A stretch of DNA of 64,000 bases from CAWCDJ01 sp963836015 (GCA_963836015.1 CAWIIF010000004.1:1-64000), one strand, 5' to 3'. Numbered from the stretch's first letter, positions 26,043-35,619 are shown. Program-made: numbers and translations. The notes: generated by a model not told the origin, from the sequence alone.

Positions 26043-26405
26043 CTATTTCATGTACCCCATTTCCCGGTAATAGCACACCAGTCGACCGGAAGAGGACCAA
26101 GTGCAACGCCTGGGCTTAAAGTCGGGAGCGCCCGTGCATCGATAGGCCAGGTGCCTCACGGTCATGAAGGAGATGAACGCGAGATGGAGCTGGTCTAGGC
26201 ACCGCTCCTGCCGGTTGAGCACCCAGGCGAACAAGTCTGCTACCTGCAGTCCGGGAGTCGTCTTGGAATCAGCCGTTTCGTTCCAGTCTCTGTTGAATGG
26301 TCGATCAGTTTCGAGTCCATGGCAAATGCCGAAAGTGTCAAAACGTCAGAATCGTCGTGCATTCCGCTTCCATCGACGTACACGGTCACCGGCATCGGTT
26401 TTCTC
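26043..26405 (-). pseudogene. DUF3800-type protein remnant with frameshift and probable internal loss
   Basis: Two segments on the minus strand resemble the ends of DUF3800 proteins (RNase-H-like fold, often on mobile DNA). The N-terminal part (about 26405-26310) reads VTVYVDGSGMHDDSDVLTLS with the conserved YVD-S-G start; in the next frame FNRDWNETADSKTTPGLQVA then DLFAWVLNRQERC runs to a stop at 26043, matching the C-terminal LQ-ADLFAW motif. Around 100 middle residues seem absent, and the frame changes near 26305. Non-functional. DUF3800 genes are frequent passengers of phages and transposons, in keeping with the adjacent insertion sequence. Confidence 0.55.
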
Positions 26406-26609
26406 CAGCCGATTGTAGCCGTTGGCACCGGCTGGCACGCGGGATGTTCCGGTGGCAGTCACTCTCGCTGGGTTACCCGCTCCAAGTAAATGCGCTGCGG
26501 CTGCACGCTCGTATTGCACATGAGCGTAGTCGCCAACCCTTTCCTGTGATCGAGCGGTTGCGTCCTGGTCCTTCGTCACGCCGCGTCCAGCCGCATCAAT
26601 CGGGCGCCC

Positions 26610-26625
26610 CTCTTTATGTAATCGG
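26610..26625. repeat. 16-bp target-site duplication, left copy
   Basis: CTCTTTATGTAATCGG directly precedes the left end of the insertion sequence and is repeated exactly at 28516-28531 beyond its right end. In this copy the LacI-type operator half is followed by the element's TGTCG and so is broken. Confidence 0.9.
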
Positions 26626-28515
26626 TGTCGCCGCAAAGTGATAATGTCCTATTTGCGCAAAGTAGAAATGTCCTATTGACGCCAATCAGGCTGGGGAGGT
26701 GGCAGAAGGACAAATACTGATGACGCAAGCCGAACGGGACCGCCTGGTGGCCCTGAAGAAGGCGAAGAAGAAGCTGATCACCCAGAAGGAGGCAGCCGAA
26801 GAGCTGGGGATCACGGAGAGGCACGTGAGACGCCTGCTACGGCAACCGAAGCGCCGTGGTGACAAGGTCGTGGCTCACGCGCTGCGCGGACTTCCGTCCA
26901 ACCGCAAGATTAGTGCCGACACCGAACAGGAGGCGGTGTCGATCCTCTCGCAGTCGGTGTACCGGGGATTCGGTCCGACGCTAGCCGCGGAGTACTTGGC
27001 TAAGAAGCACGACATTGATGTGAGCCGGGAGACGGTACGGCAGTGGATGATCGGGGCCAAATTGTGGCGGGCGCGGAGACAGCGCGTGGAGAAGGTGCAC
27101 GAATGGCGCCCTCGGCGGAGTCGATTTGGCGAACTGGTGCAGTGGGACACAAGCGACCACGACTGGCTGGAAGGGCGCGGGGAAGAGATCTTGCTGATCA
27201 ACATGATCGATGACGCGACCAGTCGATGGTTCGCACGATTTGTGGCCAGCGATTCCACGGTGGAGAACATGAACCTGCTGGAGCGTTACACCCAGAAACA
27301 CGGGCGGCCGTTGGCGTACTACACCGACAAAGCGTCGATCTTCCAAACCGCGGAGAAAACCAAACGGGACGGCAGCCGATTGGGGAAGAGCCGGGAAGAA
27401 TTGCCACCGACGCAGATCGGCCGGGCATTGCAGGAGTTGGCAATCCCCTGGATAGCGGCGCACAGCCCGCAGGCGAAAGGGAGGGTGGAGCGGGGATTCT
27501 TGACGGCCCAGGACCGGCTGGTGAAGGGACTGCGGGTGGCGGGAGTGACCACTTTGGAGGGTGCCAACCACTATCTGGAGACCGAGTTTCTGCCGTGGGT
27601 CAACGCGACGCTCGCGGTGGTGCCCGCCAACCCCGACGATGCTCACCGGCCACTGGAGAAGCATCACGATTTGGCCGCGATTCTCAGTCACGTGGAGAAG
27701 CGGCGGGTGAACGCCGACTACACCTTCCCGTTGGGCGCCAAGACGTACCGGATCGCGCGCCGGGACGTCAGCGCTGGGCTCCGAGGGGCCTACATACGGG
27801 TGGAGCAACGGCGGGATGGTTCGGTTGAAGCCTGCTTTGGAGGACGGTATCTCAAGGTGGAGAGATGCGAGCAGCGGCCCAAAGTGACGCCTCCCCAGCC
27901 GGCGCAGAGAACCGCACCGCGCAAGGCGGGCCGGGGGAGCGCATGGAACCAGAACTTCGATCTAAAGAAGGGGCCGAAGGTCTGGCTGGCAGCGCAAGGC
28001 TCTGGTGCCAGGCGCGAGGAGCCGTGATGACCACAGGCACAGGGTTGCGGCGGTGGCACGAAGGCAAAGTTCGCCCGATACCGGGAAACTCTCCGCCCGC
28101 CCAGCCGGTAAGCCGGGGTGTTTGTTCGTTGAGGAGAGTTTGCGACGATCCCTTCTCCGCCACTCCCTTGCCGCAGTTGCAAAGAACGATACTGGGCGCC
28201 CAGTATGCGTTTTGGAAGGCATGGCGGAATCTATCGGTCCGATGTGGTCGAACCACAACCAAACCCTGGGGCGGAACCGCGCCGCCTCCCGCCAGGCGGC
28301 CCCGTGCCCAGGTAGAAGAACGCGTCGGGAGGACCACGCTCTGCTCATCGTCCGCGATGAGTTCCGACCGGCTATTCCTTGATCGGGATGCTCGCCAGCA
28401 TTGCCCGTCTCCGCTTCACCGGCACGCTCAGACTACCACGCCCCCTCCCTCCGACTGGCGCAAACCGGACATTTCTACTTTGCAGAGAATAGGACATTTC
28501 TACTTTGCGTTGACA
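26626..28515 (+). mobile_element. Complete 1890-bp insertion sequence (ISNCY/ISDol1-like)
   Basis: The element begins TGTC and ends GACA. Its terminal inverted repeats are about 50 bp: the left end and the reverse complement of the right end share TGTC, CGCAAAGT, AATGTCCTATT and then CAAAGTAGAAATGTCC. Each end therefore carries two iterated copies of a CAAAGT-N3-AATGTCC box, probably transposase-binding sites. Flanks are an exact 16-bp direct duplication (26610-26625, 28516-28531), so the insertion is simple and recent. It encodes one transposase (26720-28027); 28028-28458 holds no recognisable gene and may be a non-coding tail. The family name is inferred from the transposase and not verified. 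Confidence 0.85.
26720..28027 (+). CDS. DDE integrase-core transposase of the insertion sequence
   Basis: 435 residues from the ATG at 26720 (AGAAGGA upstream); GTG at 26699 would add seven residues. N-terminal helix-turn-helix about residues 15-50 (ITQKEAAEELGITERHVRRL), a second DNA-binding region to about 110, then the catalytic core: Asp in LVQWDTSDHDW, Asp in AYYTDKASIFQ, Glu in AKGRVERGF. A beta-rich C-terminal part (YTFPLGAKTYRI) ends in a basic tail. The frame and catalytic residues are intact and both element ends are preserved, so it could still be active. The arrangement resembles ISNCY (ISDol1-like) transposases. Confidence 0.88.
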   Translation: MTQAERDRLVALKKAKKKLITQKEAAEELGITERHVRRLLRQPKRRGDKVVAHALRGLPSNRKISADTEQEAVSILSQSVYRGFGPTLAAEYLAKKHDIDVSRETVRQWMIGAKLWRARRQRVEKVHEWRPRRSRFGELVQWDTSDHDWLEGRGEEILLINMIDDATSRWFARFVASDSTVENMNLLERYTQKHGRPLAYYTDKASIFQTAEKTKRDGSRLGKSREELPPTQIGRALQELAIPWIAAHSPQAKGRVERGFLTAQDRLVKGLRVAGVTTLEGANHYLETEFLPWVNATLAVVPANPDDAHRPLEKHHDLAAILSHVEKRRVNADYTFPLGAKTYRIARRDVSAGLRGAYIRVEQRRDGSVEACFGGRYLKVERCEQRPKVTPPQPAQRTAPRKAGRGSAWNQNFDLKKGPKVWLAAQGSGARREEP

Positions 28516-28531
28516 CTCTTTATGTAATCGG
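28516..28531. repeat. 16-bp target-site duplication, right copy
   Basis: CTCTTTATGTAATCGG, identical to 26610-26625. Followed by TTGCA, it recreates the complete LacI-type operator at 28523-28536 upstream of the glycosidase operon. Confidence 0.9.
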
Positions 28532-28536
28532 TTGCA
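28523..28536. promoter_or_regulatory. LacI-family operator rebuilt next to the insertion sequence
   Basis: TGTAATCGGTTGCA fits TGNAANCGNTTNCA at all fixed positions. Its left nine bases belong to the insertion target duplication and its right five to the original flank. It is 111 bases upstream of the GH5-like start codon at 28647 and is the likely operator of the 28647-35327 operon. Confidence 0.6.
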
Positions 28537-28646
28537 GCCGGCCTCGCCAAGGCGTACGATATCGGTTCGCCGCAAGATAGTGCCCCGGCGGCCGCGGCTC
28601 TCATTGATAAGCGGCGGCCCAGCGGGGAGCGGCCCGGAGGTACTCC

Positions 28647-29894
28647 ATGATCTCCCCGGCACGATTCCGCGCCGCCGCGCTGCCAGCGGTTGCACTCCTT
28701 TTCGCCGCCTCTTCCTACGCGCAGCGCCGCATCCCGAAGGACCTCTCCGGGGTCCGCGGCTTCAATTACCAGTCTGCCCCCACCACCGGCCACACCGAGC
28801 ACTGGCTCCAGTACAGCGCTGCGGAGACCGAACGCGATTTCGATTTCGCCAAGCGTCTTCAGTTGAACCAGGTCCGCGTATTCGTTCCTTACGCGGCATG
28901 GGTGCAGGACAAGGAGGCCTTCCGCAGGAACCTGGTGCACCTCGTCCGCGCGGCGCACCAGCGCGGCATGGGCGTGATGCCGACCCTTCAATACGAGCGC
29001 GGAGTGTCCATGGACAAGAACCGATGGCCTTCATCGAAGGAGTTTGTCGCCGACCTGATCGCAACCCTCGGTAAAGAACCGGGCCTCGCATTCTGGGACG
29101 TTTCCAACGAGCCTGATTGTTGCGCACTGCCGCCCACTCCTGCCAACCGAACGCGCATGGAACACGCGGTCTACATGGCGAAAATGTTCCGTGAGTTGGA
29201 CGCCGTGACGCCGGTCACCATCGGGGCCACCTTCTCGGAGAATATGATCGAGATGGGCGAGGCGCAGGACGTGCTCTCGTTCCACAACTACCTCCCGACG
29301 CGCGCCGCCATTGGCGCCGACATCGCGAAGGCGAAAGCGTACGCAGCCAAAGTCAATAAGCCGCTGATCAATACCGAGATCGGCTGCATTGCACGCGCCA
29401 ACCCTTACGACGTCACTCTCGAAGAGCACATGAAGGCGAAGGTGGGCTGGTACATCTGGGAACTGATGATCACGCACCAATGGGGCACGGTACACGGCGT
29501 GTTTCATCCCAACGGAACCATACGCGATCCGTCGATCGTGGCTGCGCTGTTCGGAATGTTCCGCGACCGCGACGAGAATGTTATGCCCGCGGCGCCCGAT
29601 CGTGAGGGCGCGGTGACCCGCGCCGTGGCCAACAATAGAAAGTGGCTCGCGGATGCCAACGCCGGTTGGGATGCCGGGCTGGATCTGGCCGAGATCTCGG
29701 CCAACCTCCTGGAAGCCGGTGAACTGATCGCCATGTTCGACCCGCCGACCCGAAAAGTGGATCTGTTGAGGAGAGGAGCGCCGGATCTCGCGGCGCTGCG
29801 CGCCGTCGTCGAGAAGTACACGGCGATCCTCGAGCCGTTCCAACTGCCGCCCGATGATCCGCGGCGAGGGCGGCCGCCGTCCACGTTGCATTGA
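28647..29894 (+). CDS. Secreted GH5-like TIM-barrel glycosidase
   Basis: 415 residues, signal peptide about 1-25, start codon behind GGAGG. The barrel begins GVRGFNYQ; Glu155 in FWDVSNEPD is the acid/base and Glu244 in INTEIGC the nucleophile, the clan GH-A pattern seen in GH5 and related families. The catalytic barrel ends near residue 300; the last ~100 residues are helical and unlike a known binding module. First gene of an operon with GH43 (15-base gap), GH51 and a carboxylesterase, so an arabinoxylan-directed endo- or exo-enzyme is likely; exact family within clan A is uncertain. Confidence 0.8.
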   Translation: MISPARFRAAALPAVALLFAASSYAQRRIPKDLSGVRGFNYQSAPTTGHTEHWLQYSAAETERDFDFAKRLQLNQVRVFVPYAAWVQDKEAFRRNLVHLVRAAHQRGMGVMPTLQYERGVSMDKNRWPSSKEFVADLIATLGKEPGLAFWDVSNEPDCCALPPTPANRTRMEHAVYMAKMFRELDAVTPVTIGATFSENMIEMGEAQDVLSFHNYLPTRAAIGADIAKAKAYAAKVNKPLINTEIGCIARANPYDVTLEEHMKAKVGWYIWELMITHQWGTVHGVFHPNGTIRDPSIVAALFGMFRDRDENVMPAAPDREGAVTRAVANNRKWLADANAGWDAGLDLAEISANLLEAGELIAMFDPPTRKVDLLRRGAPDLAALRAVVEKYTAILEPFQLPPDDPRRGRPPSTLH

Positions 29895-29908
29895 AGGGAG
29901 AGATCGAA

Positions 29909-31462
29909 ATGTCTCGAATCATCGTTGTCTGCGTTGCGATCGGCACGGCCGCCCTGCTGTGGAGCCAGTCCCAGAAAACGGCGCCCATCGTTGGCAAATC
30001 GGTGCGCTACTGCAATCCCCTCCCTATCGAAGCCACGTCGCGCGATGGGTCGCCGCAGGGTGTCAACCTCGGCGACGTGACCGTCGTGCGCGAGGGCGAG
30101 CAGTACTACATGTTCACTACGGGCGGCGGCGCGTGGGTGTCCTCCGACTTCGTGAACTGGAAGTATCATGCCGTCGAGGTTCGCGGCGCGCGCGTGCCGG
30201 TCGCGCCTCATGTCACCAAGTACAAAGGGGCGTTCTATATGTCCGGGAACAGCGCGCCGCTGTACAAGGCCGCGGAAATTCTCGGACCCTACGAACTGGT
30301 TGGCCCCTGGATGAACGAAAAGGGGGAGCCGTGGAAAGGTCTGTCGAACGGCCATCCCTGGACCGGCGCTTTCGACGTGGACATCTTCATCGACGACGAT
30401 AACAAGCCATACTTGTATGCGCCGGGCAGATCGACGGACGGCGTCTATGTCATGCCGCTGAAGCCCGACGAACTGAACCGATTTGCCGCGGCACCCAAGC
30501 ACCTGTTCGGGTTCGACCCCGAGCATCGGTGGGAACGCTGGGGCGAGTTCAACGAATACTCCCATGAGGCTTGGATCGAGGGTCCCTGGATGTTCAAGCA
30601 CAACGGCATCTACTATCTTGAATACAGCGGCAGCGGCACGCAGTGGGTTTCTTACGCCACGGGTGTCTACACGGCCCGCAGCCCGCTGGGACCGTTTACT
30701 TACGCGCCGGGAAATCCCGTGCTGCGGAAGACATCCGGCATCGTCACCGGTCCCGGTCACGGCTGCGTGGTTCGAGGCCCCGATGGCAATTGGTGGCAGT
30801 TCTACACGATCGTTTACTCGAATCCGCCCGGCGGGCGGCGCATCGGCATGGACCCCGTCGGCTTCGACGCAAACGGCAACATGTTCGTCCACGCCAGCGA
30901 GACGCCGCAATGGGCTCCGCGCAACGGCGATTCCGGCTCCGTACCGCTGACCGTCCACAAGCTGCGAAATCTGAACCAGCGCGGTCGTTTCTCCAGCCAG
31001 CGGCCCGGACACGATGCGGCCTACGCGCTCGATGACTCCAACGGCACGTGGTGGGAGCCGGCGGAGGACGATGCGCAGCCGTCGCTCACCATCGACTTGG
31101 GCTCGACCACCGAGTGGGCGCCCGAGCAACTGTTCACCGTGGATTCGAGCCGCATCCTGTTCACCGCTCGAGGCGGCTTCGGCGGGCGCGGCCAGCAGCC
31201 GGAACCCCAGCCGCCCACGGGCAGCCCGGCGTTCCGCTACAAGATCGAGACTTCGCGCGACGGCGCGACCTTCGACACGGTTCTGGACAAAACCGGGAAC
31301 ACCACCACGAAGTACACGGAATTTGACGAACTGCCCCCGACTCAGTGCCGTTTCGTGCGGCTGACGATCACGGATTGGCCGCACATCGCGAACGCCCCGC
31401 TGGGCATTACGGAGTTCACAGTGTTCGGGAAAGCGCTGGAGACAACGCGTCAGGCGCGATGA
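29909..31462 (+). CDS. Secreted GH43 enzyme with C-terminal F5/8C-like domain
   Basis: 517 residues from the ATG at 29909 (GAAGGGAGA upstream; a TTG at 29891 is less likely). Signal peptide about 1-20. Propeller residues about 30-345 with catalytic candidates Asp56 (LGDVTVV), Asp158 (FDVDIFID) and Glu224 (AWIEGPW). The C-terminal part (about 370-515) resembles a discoidin/F5-8C (CBM32-like) sugar-binding domain with a FGGRGQQPEPQPP insert. Predicted beta-xylosidase or alpha-L-arabinofuranosidase acting with GH51 58 bases downstream. It is the intact relative of the truncated copy at 15701-16456. Confidence 0.88.
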   Translation: MSRIIVVCVAIGTAALLWSQSQKTAPIVGKSVRYCNPLPIEATSRDGSPQGVNLGDVTVVREGEQYYMFTTGGGAWVSSDFVNWKYHAVEVRGARVPVAPHVTKYKGAFYMSGNSAPLYKAAEILGPYELVGPWMNEKGEPWKGLSNGHPWTGAFDVDIFIDDDNKPYLYAPGRSTDGVYVMPLKPDELNRFAAAPKHLFGFDPEHRWERWGEFNEYSHEAWIEGPWMFKHNGIYYLEYSGSGTQWVSYATGVYTARSPLGPFTYAPGNPVLRKTSGIVTGPGHGCVVRGPDGNWWQFYTIVYSNPPGGRRIGMDPVGFDANGNMFVHASETPQWAPRNGDSGSVPLTVHKLRNLNQRGRFSSQRPGHDAAYALDDSNGTWWEPAEDDAQPSLTIDLGSTTEWAPEQLFTVDSSRILFTARGGFGGRGQQPEPQPPTGSPAFRYKIETSRDGATFDTVLDKTGNTTTKYTEFDELPPTQCRFVRLTITDWPHIANAPLGITEFTVFGKALETTRQAR

Positions 31463-31520
31463 GGATTCAGTCTCGACCCTGGAGGATCCAGGACGCGCCG
31501 CACCGTTGGAAGGAGCCACA

Positions 31521-33638
31521 ATGCGTGAGAACGTATTCGCAGCGATAGCCGCCGCGGCATTCCTGATGCATGCCGCCCACGCTCAGACCGCAACCGCCCG
31601 GACCGGAAACATCGCGGTTAACATCGACGCCGGCAAGACCGGAGTTCCCATCTCGCCATACATATACGGTCAGTTCATCGAGCACATCGGCGATCTCATC
31701 AACCGGAGCTTGTGGGCCGAGATGCTCGACGATCGCAAGTTCTACAACGACATCAATTCGAAGCCGGGCGAAGCGGCGCCGGGGCGCGGCGGACGCGGTT
31801 TCGGGCGAGGCGGCAGGCATGCGGCTTTGTGGCGGCCGATCGGGCCTGATGAGTCGGTGACCATGGATCGCCGGGATCCATATGTCGGCGAGCACACACC
31901 GCTGGTCCGGTTGGCAGGCAGCGCCCCCAGAGGCATTCAACAGGGCGGTCTCGCGGTGCGATACGGGAAAGCTTATACGGGACGCATCGTGCTGGCAGGC
32001 GAAGCTGGCGCCAAGGTAACGGTCGGCCTGGTTTGGGGAGCGGGACAAGGCAGCCGGCAAAGCGTGGCGATCCCTCCACTCAGCCGGGTTTATGCGAAGT
32101 TCCCCCTCAAGTTCACCGCCGGCGCAGATAGCAACGACGCGCGCATCGAAATCGCCGGCACGGGCCGGGGTTCGTTCCATATAGGGGCGGTATCTCTGAT
32201 GCCCGCCGACAATATCCACGGTTTCCGCCCGGACACGACCGGCCTCCTGAAACAGCAGCGCAATGGGATGTGGCGGTGGCCGGGAGGCAATTACCTGTCC
32301 GCGCATGAATGGCGTGACGCCATCGGTGATCCCGATAAGCGCCCGCCGCGCGCCGACTTGGTCCGCTCCGGCTTCCAGCCAAACGACGTCGGCACCGACG
32401 AGTTCATGACCCTGATGGAACTGCTCGGGGTAGACCCCTTCATCAGCGTGAACGCCGGTTTCGGAGACGCATGGTCGGCCGCCCATTTGGTCGAATACGC
32501 CAACGGCGCAGCGACTACTCCCATGGGCCGCCTGCGTGCGGCCAACGGCCACCCGGCACCCTATCACATCAAGTGGTGGGGAATCGGCAACGAGATGTAC
32601 GGGCCCTGGCAGTTCGGCGTGATGCCGCTCAACCAGTTTGTGCTCAAGCACAACCTATTCGCCAAGGCGATGCGCCAGGTCGATCCCACGATCACGCTTC
32701 TGGCAACCGGCGCAACGCCCGACGAGATGACGATCTACGGGATTGCGCTGCCGGTGGTCGGGAAACTGATTCCGGACTACGGGTCGGCGGGCGATTGGGA
32801 CTGGGGATTGTTCACTCACTGCTTCGACGCGATCGACATCATGTCGGAGCATTTCTATTCCTATGCCGGTCAGAGGTTCGGTCATGAGTCGGGCGTGAAA
32901 CCGGGCGCATTCAACCGCGTCGACTACATGGTGAAGGTGGACGAACCGCTGGTCGAATGGGCGCGCCGTCCTGCAAACCGGGTACGCAACAAAATCGAAG
33001 CGTACGACGAGTATTACGCGCGCATCCCGGCGCTCAAAGCCAGGCGCATCCCCATGGTCATTGACGAATGGGCCTATACCGGCGCCGGAAATACATTGAA
33101 AGGGAGCCTGGCGAACGCGATGGTGCTCCAGGAGATGTTGCGGCACAGCGACGTGATCAAGATGGCCGGCCACACCATGGGGACGGCCCAGATCGATTAC
33201 AACGCGACGGAAGCGTTCCTCAACACGACCGGGCTTCTGTTCAAGCTCTACCGGGACCACTTCGGGATCGTGCCGGTTTTGGTGGACGGCAACTCACCCG
33301 TGCCCGCGCCCCTGTACCCGGTGGGGGCCGACCAGCCGAAAGTGAATGCCGGTAGTCCGACTTATCCCTTGGATGTGACGGCCGCGCTGACTGCCGACGG
33401 CAGGTTCCTGACGATGGCGGTCGTGAATGCCACGGAATCCGCCCAGACACTCGCGCTCAGCATCAAGGGGATGACGCCGCGAAGAGGGTGCATGTGGCTG
33501 ATGACGGGTCCGAATCTGGACGCCGCGACGGGGCTGAACCGGCAGGACGTGCAGATCCGGGAGTCTGCTATCAACACCCTGCCGAATACGCTGACCATTG
33601 CGCCCATCAGCATTTCGATTTACGAGTTCGAGAAGTAG
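31521..33638 (+). CDS. Secreted GH51 alpha-L-arabinofuranosidase
   Basis: 705 residues from the ATG at 31521 behind GGAAGGAG; the TTG at 31506 is not needed. Signal peptide about 1-21. The N-terminal start of the barrel (SPYIYGQFIEHIG), acid/base Glu358 in WWGIGNEMYG and nucleophile Glu516 in VIDEWAY define GH51; the C-terminal ~150 residues form the usual jelly-roll domain. A Gly/Arg insert (87-100, PGRGGRGFGRGGRH) interrupts the N-terminal region. Many GH51 enzymes are cytoplasmic, so the signal peptide points to action outside the cytoplasm on arabinan or arabinoxylan side chains. Third gene of the operon. Confidence 0.92.
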   Translation: MRENVFAAIAAAAFLMHAAHAQTATARTGNIAVNIDAGKTGVPISPYIYGQFIEHIGDLINRSLWAEMLDDRKFYNDINSKPGEAAPGRGGRGFGRGGRHAALWRPIGPDESVTMDRRDPYVGEHTPLVRLAGSAPRGIQQGGLAVRYGKAYTGRIVLAGEAGAKVTVGLVWGAGQGSRQSVAIPPLSRVYAKFPLKFTAGADSNDARIEIAGTGRGSFHIGAVSLMPADNIHGFRPDTTGLLKQQRNGMWRWPGGNYLSAHEWRDAIGDPDKRPPRADLVRSGFQPNDVGTDEFMTLMELLGVDPFISVNAGFGDAWSAAHLVEYANGAATTPMGRLRAANGHPAPYHIKWWGIGNEMYGPWQFGVMPLNQFVLKHNLFAKAMRQVDPTITLLATGATPDEMTIYGIALPVVGKLIPDYGSAGDWDWGLFTHCFDAIDIMSEHFYSYAGQRFGHESGVKPGAFNRVDYMVKVDEPLVEWARRPANRVRNKIEAYDEYYARIPALKARRIPMVIDEWAYTGAGNTLKGSLANAMVLQEMLRHSDVIKMAGHTMGTAQIDYNATEAFLNTTGLLFKLYRDHFGIVPVLVDGNSPVPAPLYPVGADQPKVNAGSPTYPLDVTAALTADGRFLTMAVVNATESAQTLALSIKGMTPRRGCMWLMTGPNLDAATGLNRQDVQIRESAINTLPNTLTIAPISISIYEFEK

Positions 33639-33650
33639 CAGGAGAGAGAA

Positions 33651-35327
33651 ATGTCCAAATCAGAAGATAATCGGGGGAAATTCAATCGCCGCCAGGCGCT
33701 GCTGATGCCGGCGGCCGGAATGGGTGCCGCATTCGCCGCCGAAGCGGCCGACAGCACCAAGACCGCTGCGCACCAAGCCGCCGGCGGGTGCTCCACGGCT
33801 CGTTCGGCGGTCGCGAAAACACAATACGGAAAAGTGCGCGGCTACATCGATGCCGGCGTTTTCACGTTCAAGGGAATTCCATATGCCCAGAACACCGGTG
33901 GGGAGAACCGCTGGCTACCGGCGAAGCCACCGAAGCCGTGGGACGGCGAATACCCTGCCCTGATCTACGGCGCCAACTGCCCGCAGCGCCTGCACGACTA
34001 CACGGCGATCGAACAATCGTTCCTCCAGGACTGGGACGACGGCTACACGAGCGAAGACATGCTCAAGCTGAACGTGTGGGCTCCGGCGCTCACGGGCAAG
34101 CGTCCGGTATTGGTGTATTTCCACGGGGGAGGCTTCGTTTTTGGCTCCTCCTATGAACTGCCCTCACAGGAAGGCGCGCAATTGGCGCGCCGGCACGACG
34201 CCGTGTCGGTCACCGTCAACCATCGTCTGAACATACTCGGGTTCTTCGATTTGTCCGAGGTCGGCGGCCAGGCGTACGCCGATTCCGTGAACGTGAGTAT
34301 GACGGACCTGGTCGCGGCGCTTCGCTGGGTGCGGGATAATATCGCGAATTTCGGCGGCGATCCCGACGCCGTCATGATTTACGGCCAATCGGGCGGTGGT
34401 TCGAAAGTCACGGCGCTGATGGGGATGCCTTCGGCGGCGGGGCTGTTCCATCGTGCGTCTGTGCAGTCGGGCGGCGGCGGGAATTTCCCCAGCGCCGAGC
34501 AATCCCGGGAGTTTGCCCGGCAAGTCATGAAGGAGCTGGAGTTGGGACCGCGCGACCTCGCCTCGCTGCAGAAGATGGAGTGGGCGAAGCTGAACGCGGC
34601 CGCAACTGCAGCCGCGGCCAAAATCAATCCGCCTGCGCAGCGGACGCTCGGAATGGGCTCGCCCGCCGGAACGACGCCGCGCGTCGGAGCCGGACCTACC
34701 GTGGACGGCAAGATCATTACAATGCGCTCGTTCTATGATGCCGCTCCCGATATTTCCAGGAACGTACCGATGCTGATTGGCTCAGTGAGCGAAGAGGGCA
34801 ATCGCATGTCGTCGCGGCCGACCGAAGCGGAGTGGCACGCTACGCTCGCGGGCGTGCTCGGCGATACCAAGGCTACCGCACTCATCGAGGCCATGAAGAA
34901 GGCACACCCGGAAAAGAGCATCCGGACGCTGTCGTACGGCGTGAGCGGGCTCCTGGTCCGCAACAATATCGCACGCATGGCCAAGCTGAAATGTGAGCTC
35001 AAGGCGGCGCCCGTGTATCAGTATTACTTTACCTGGCAGTCGCCGATGCTGGAGGACGCGGGCGCGTGGCACACCGCCGAACTGGCCTTCTGCTTCGACA
35101 ACACGAAGCGCTGCGAGCAGGGCACCGGCCATACACCCGAGGCGCAAGCGCTGGCGAACAAGATGGCCACGGCATGGGTAAATTTCGCGCGCACGGGAAA
35201 TCCGAGCCAGCCCGGATTGACCTGGACCCCGAGCGATCCGGTCCGAAATCAAACGATGGTGTGGGACAATCGCTGCCGCATGGTAGACGATCCCGAAGGA
35301 GAATTGCGCAGAATGCTGCTGAGTTGA
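33651..35327 (+). CDS. Exported type-B carboxylesterase, twin-arginine-like signal
   Basis: 558 residues. The N-terminus (FNRRQALLMPAAGMGAAFA) looks like a Tat signal. YFHGGGFVFG (156-165) is the oxyanion region and Ser247 sits in GQSGGG, a variant of the usual GESAGG; the acid is probably the Glu pair in SVSEEGNR and the base the His in GAWHTAEL, so the triad appears complete. Last gene of the GH5-like/GH43/GH51 operon, 12 bases after GH51, and likely a hemicellulose de-esterifying enzyme. No gene is visible in the 290 bases that follow, up to the convergent GH43. Confidence 0.88.
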   Translation: MSKSEDNRGKFNRRQALLMPAAGMGAAFAAEAADSTKTAAHQAAGGCSTARSAVAKTQYGKVRGYIDAGVFTFKGIPYAQNTGGENRWLPAKPPKPWDGEYPALIYGANCPQRLHDYTAIEQSFLQDWDDGYTSEDMLKLNVWAPALTGKRPVLVYFHGGGFVFGSSYELPSQEGAQLARRHDAVSVTVNHRLNILGFFDLSEVGGQAYADSVNVSMTDLVAALRWVRDNIANFGGDPDAVMIYGQSGGGSKVTALMGMPSAAGLFHRASVQSGGGGNFPSAEQSREFARQVMKELELGPRDLASLQKMEWAKLNAAATAAAAKINPPAQRTLGMGSPAGTTPRVGAGPTVDGKIITMRSFYDAAPDISRNVPMLIGSVSEEGNRMSSRPTEAEWHATLAGVLGDTKATALIEAMKKAHPEKSIRTLSYGVSGLLVRNNIARMAKLKCELKAAPVYQYYFTWQSPMLEDAGAWHTAELAFCFDNTKRCEQGTGHTPEAQALANKMATAWVNFARTGNPSQPGLTWTPSDPVRNQTMVWDNRCRMVDDPEGELRRMLLS

Positions 35328-35619
35328 GGCCGCATTGGATCCAAGGCAGCGCGCCAGCGATCGCGCGTTCCGCGCGCGGCGTTACTCAGACGCATGGACC
35401 GATGTTATCTCCTTGGATGTTTACGAAAAGTCCTTCGATCAAGTCAACCCTCATTGAATCGGAGATGTAGGCTTTTCAGCCGGCAAATGGGGAGAGCAAC
35501 TGGCGAAGCCCGTTCTCGACACCATGGTGGGTCGGTGGAGAGCCTAGCCGCGGCACCTGGACTGTCTACCTGACCGGGCGAGCCGCCGAAAGGGTATAAG
35601 CCCGTTCGATTTACCAGAC

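Noticed and set aside
29504..31519. A 671-codon open frame on the minus strand
   Set aside because: It is antisense to the GH5-like and GH43 genes, whose catalytic motifs, signal peptides and ribosome sites are clear. The frame is open only because of high-GC codon use.
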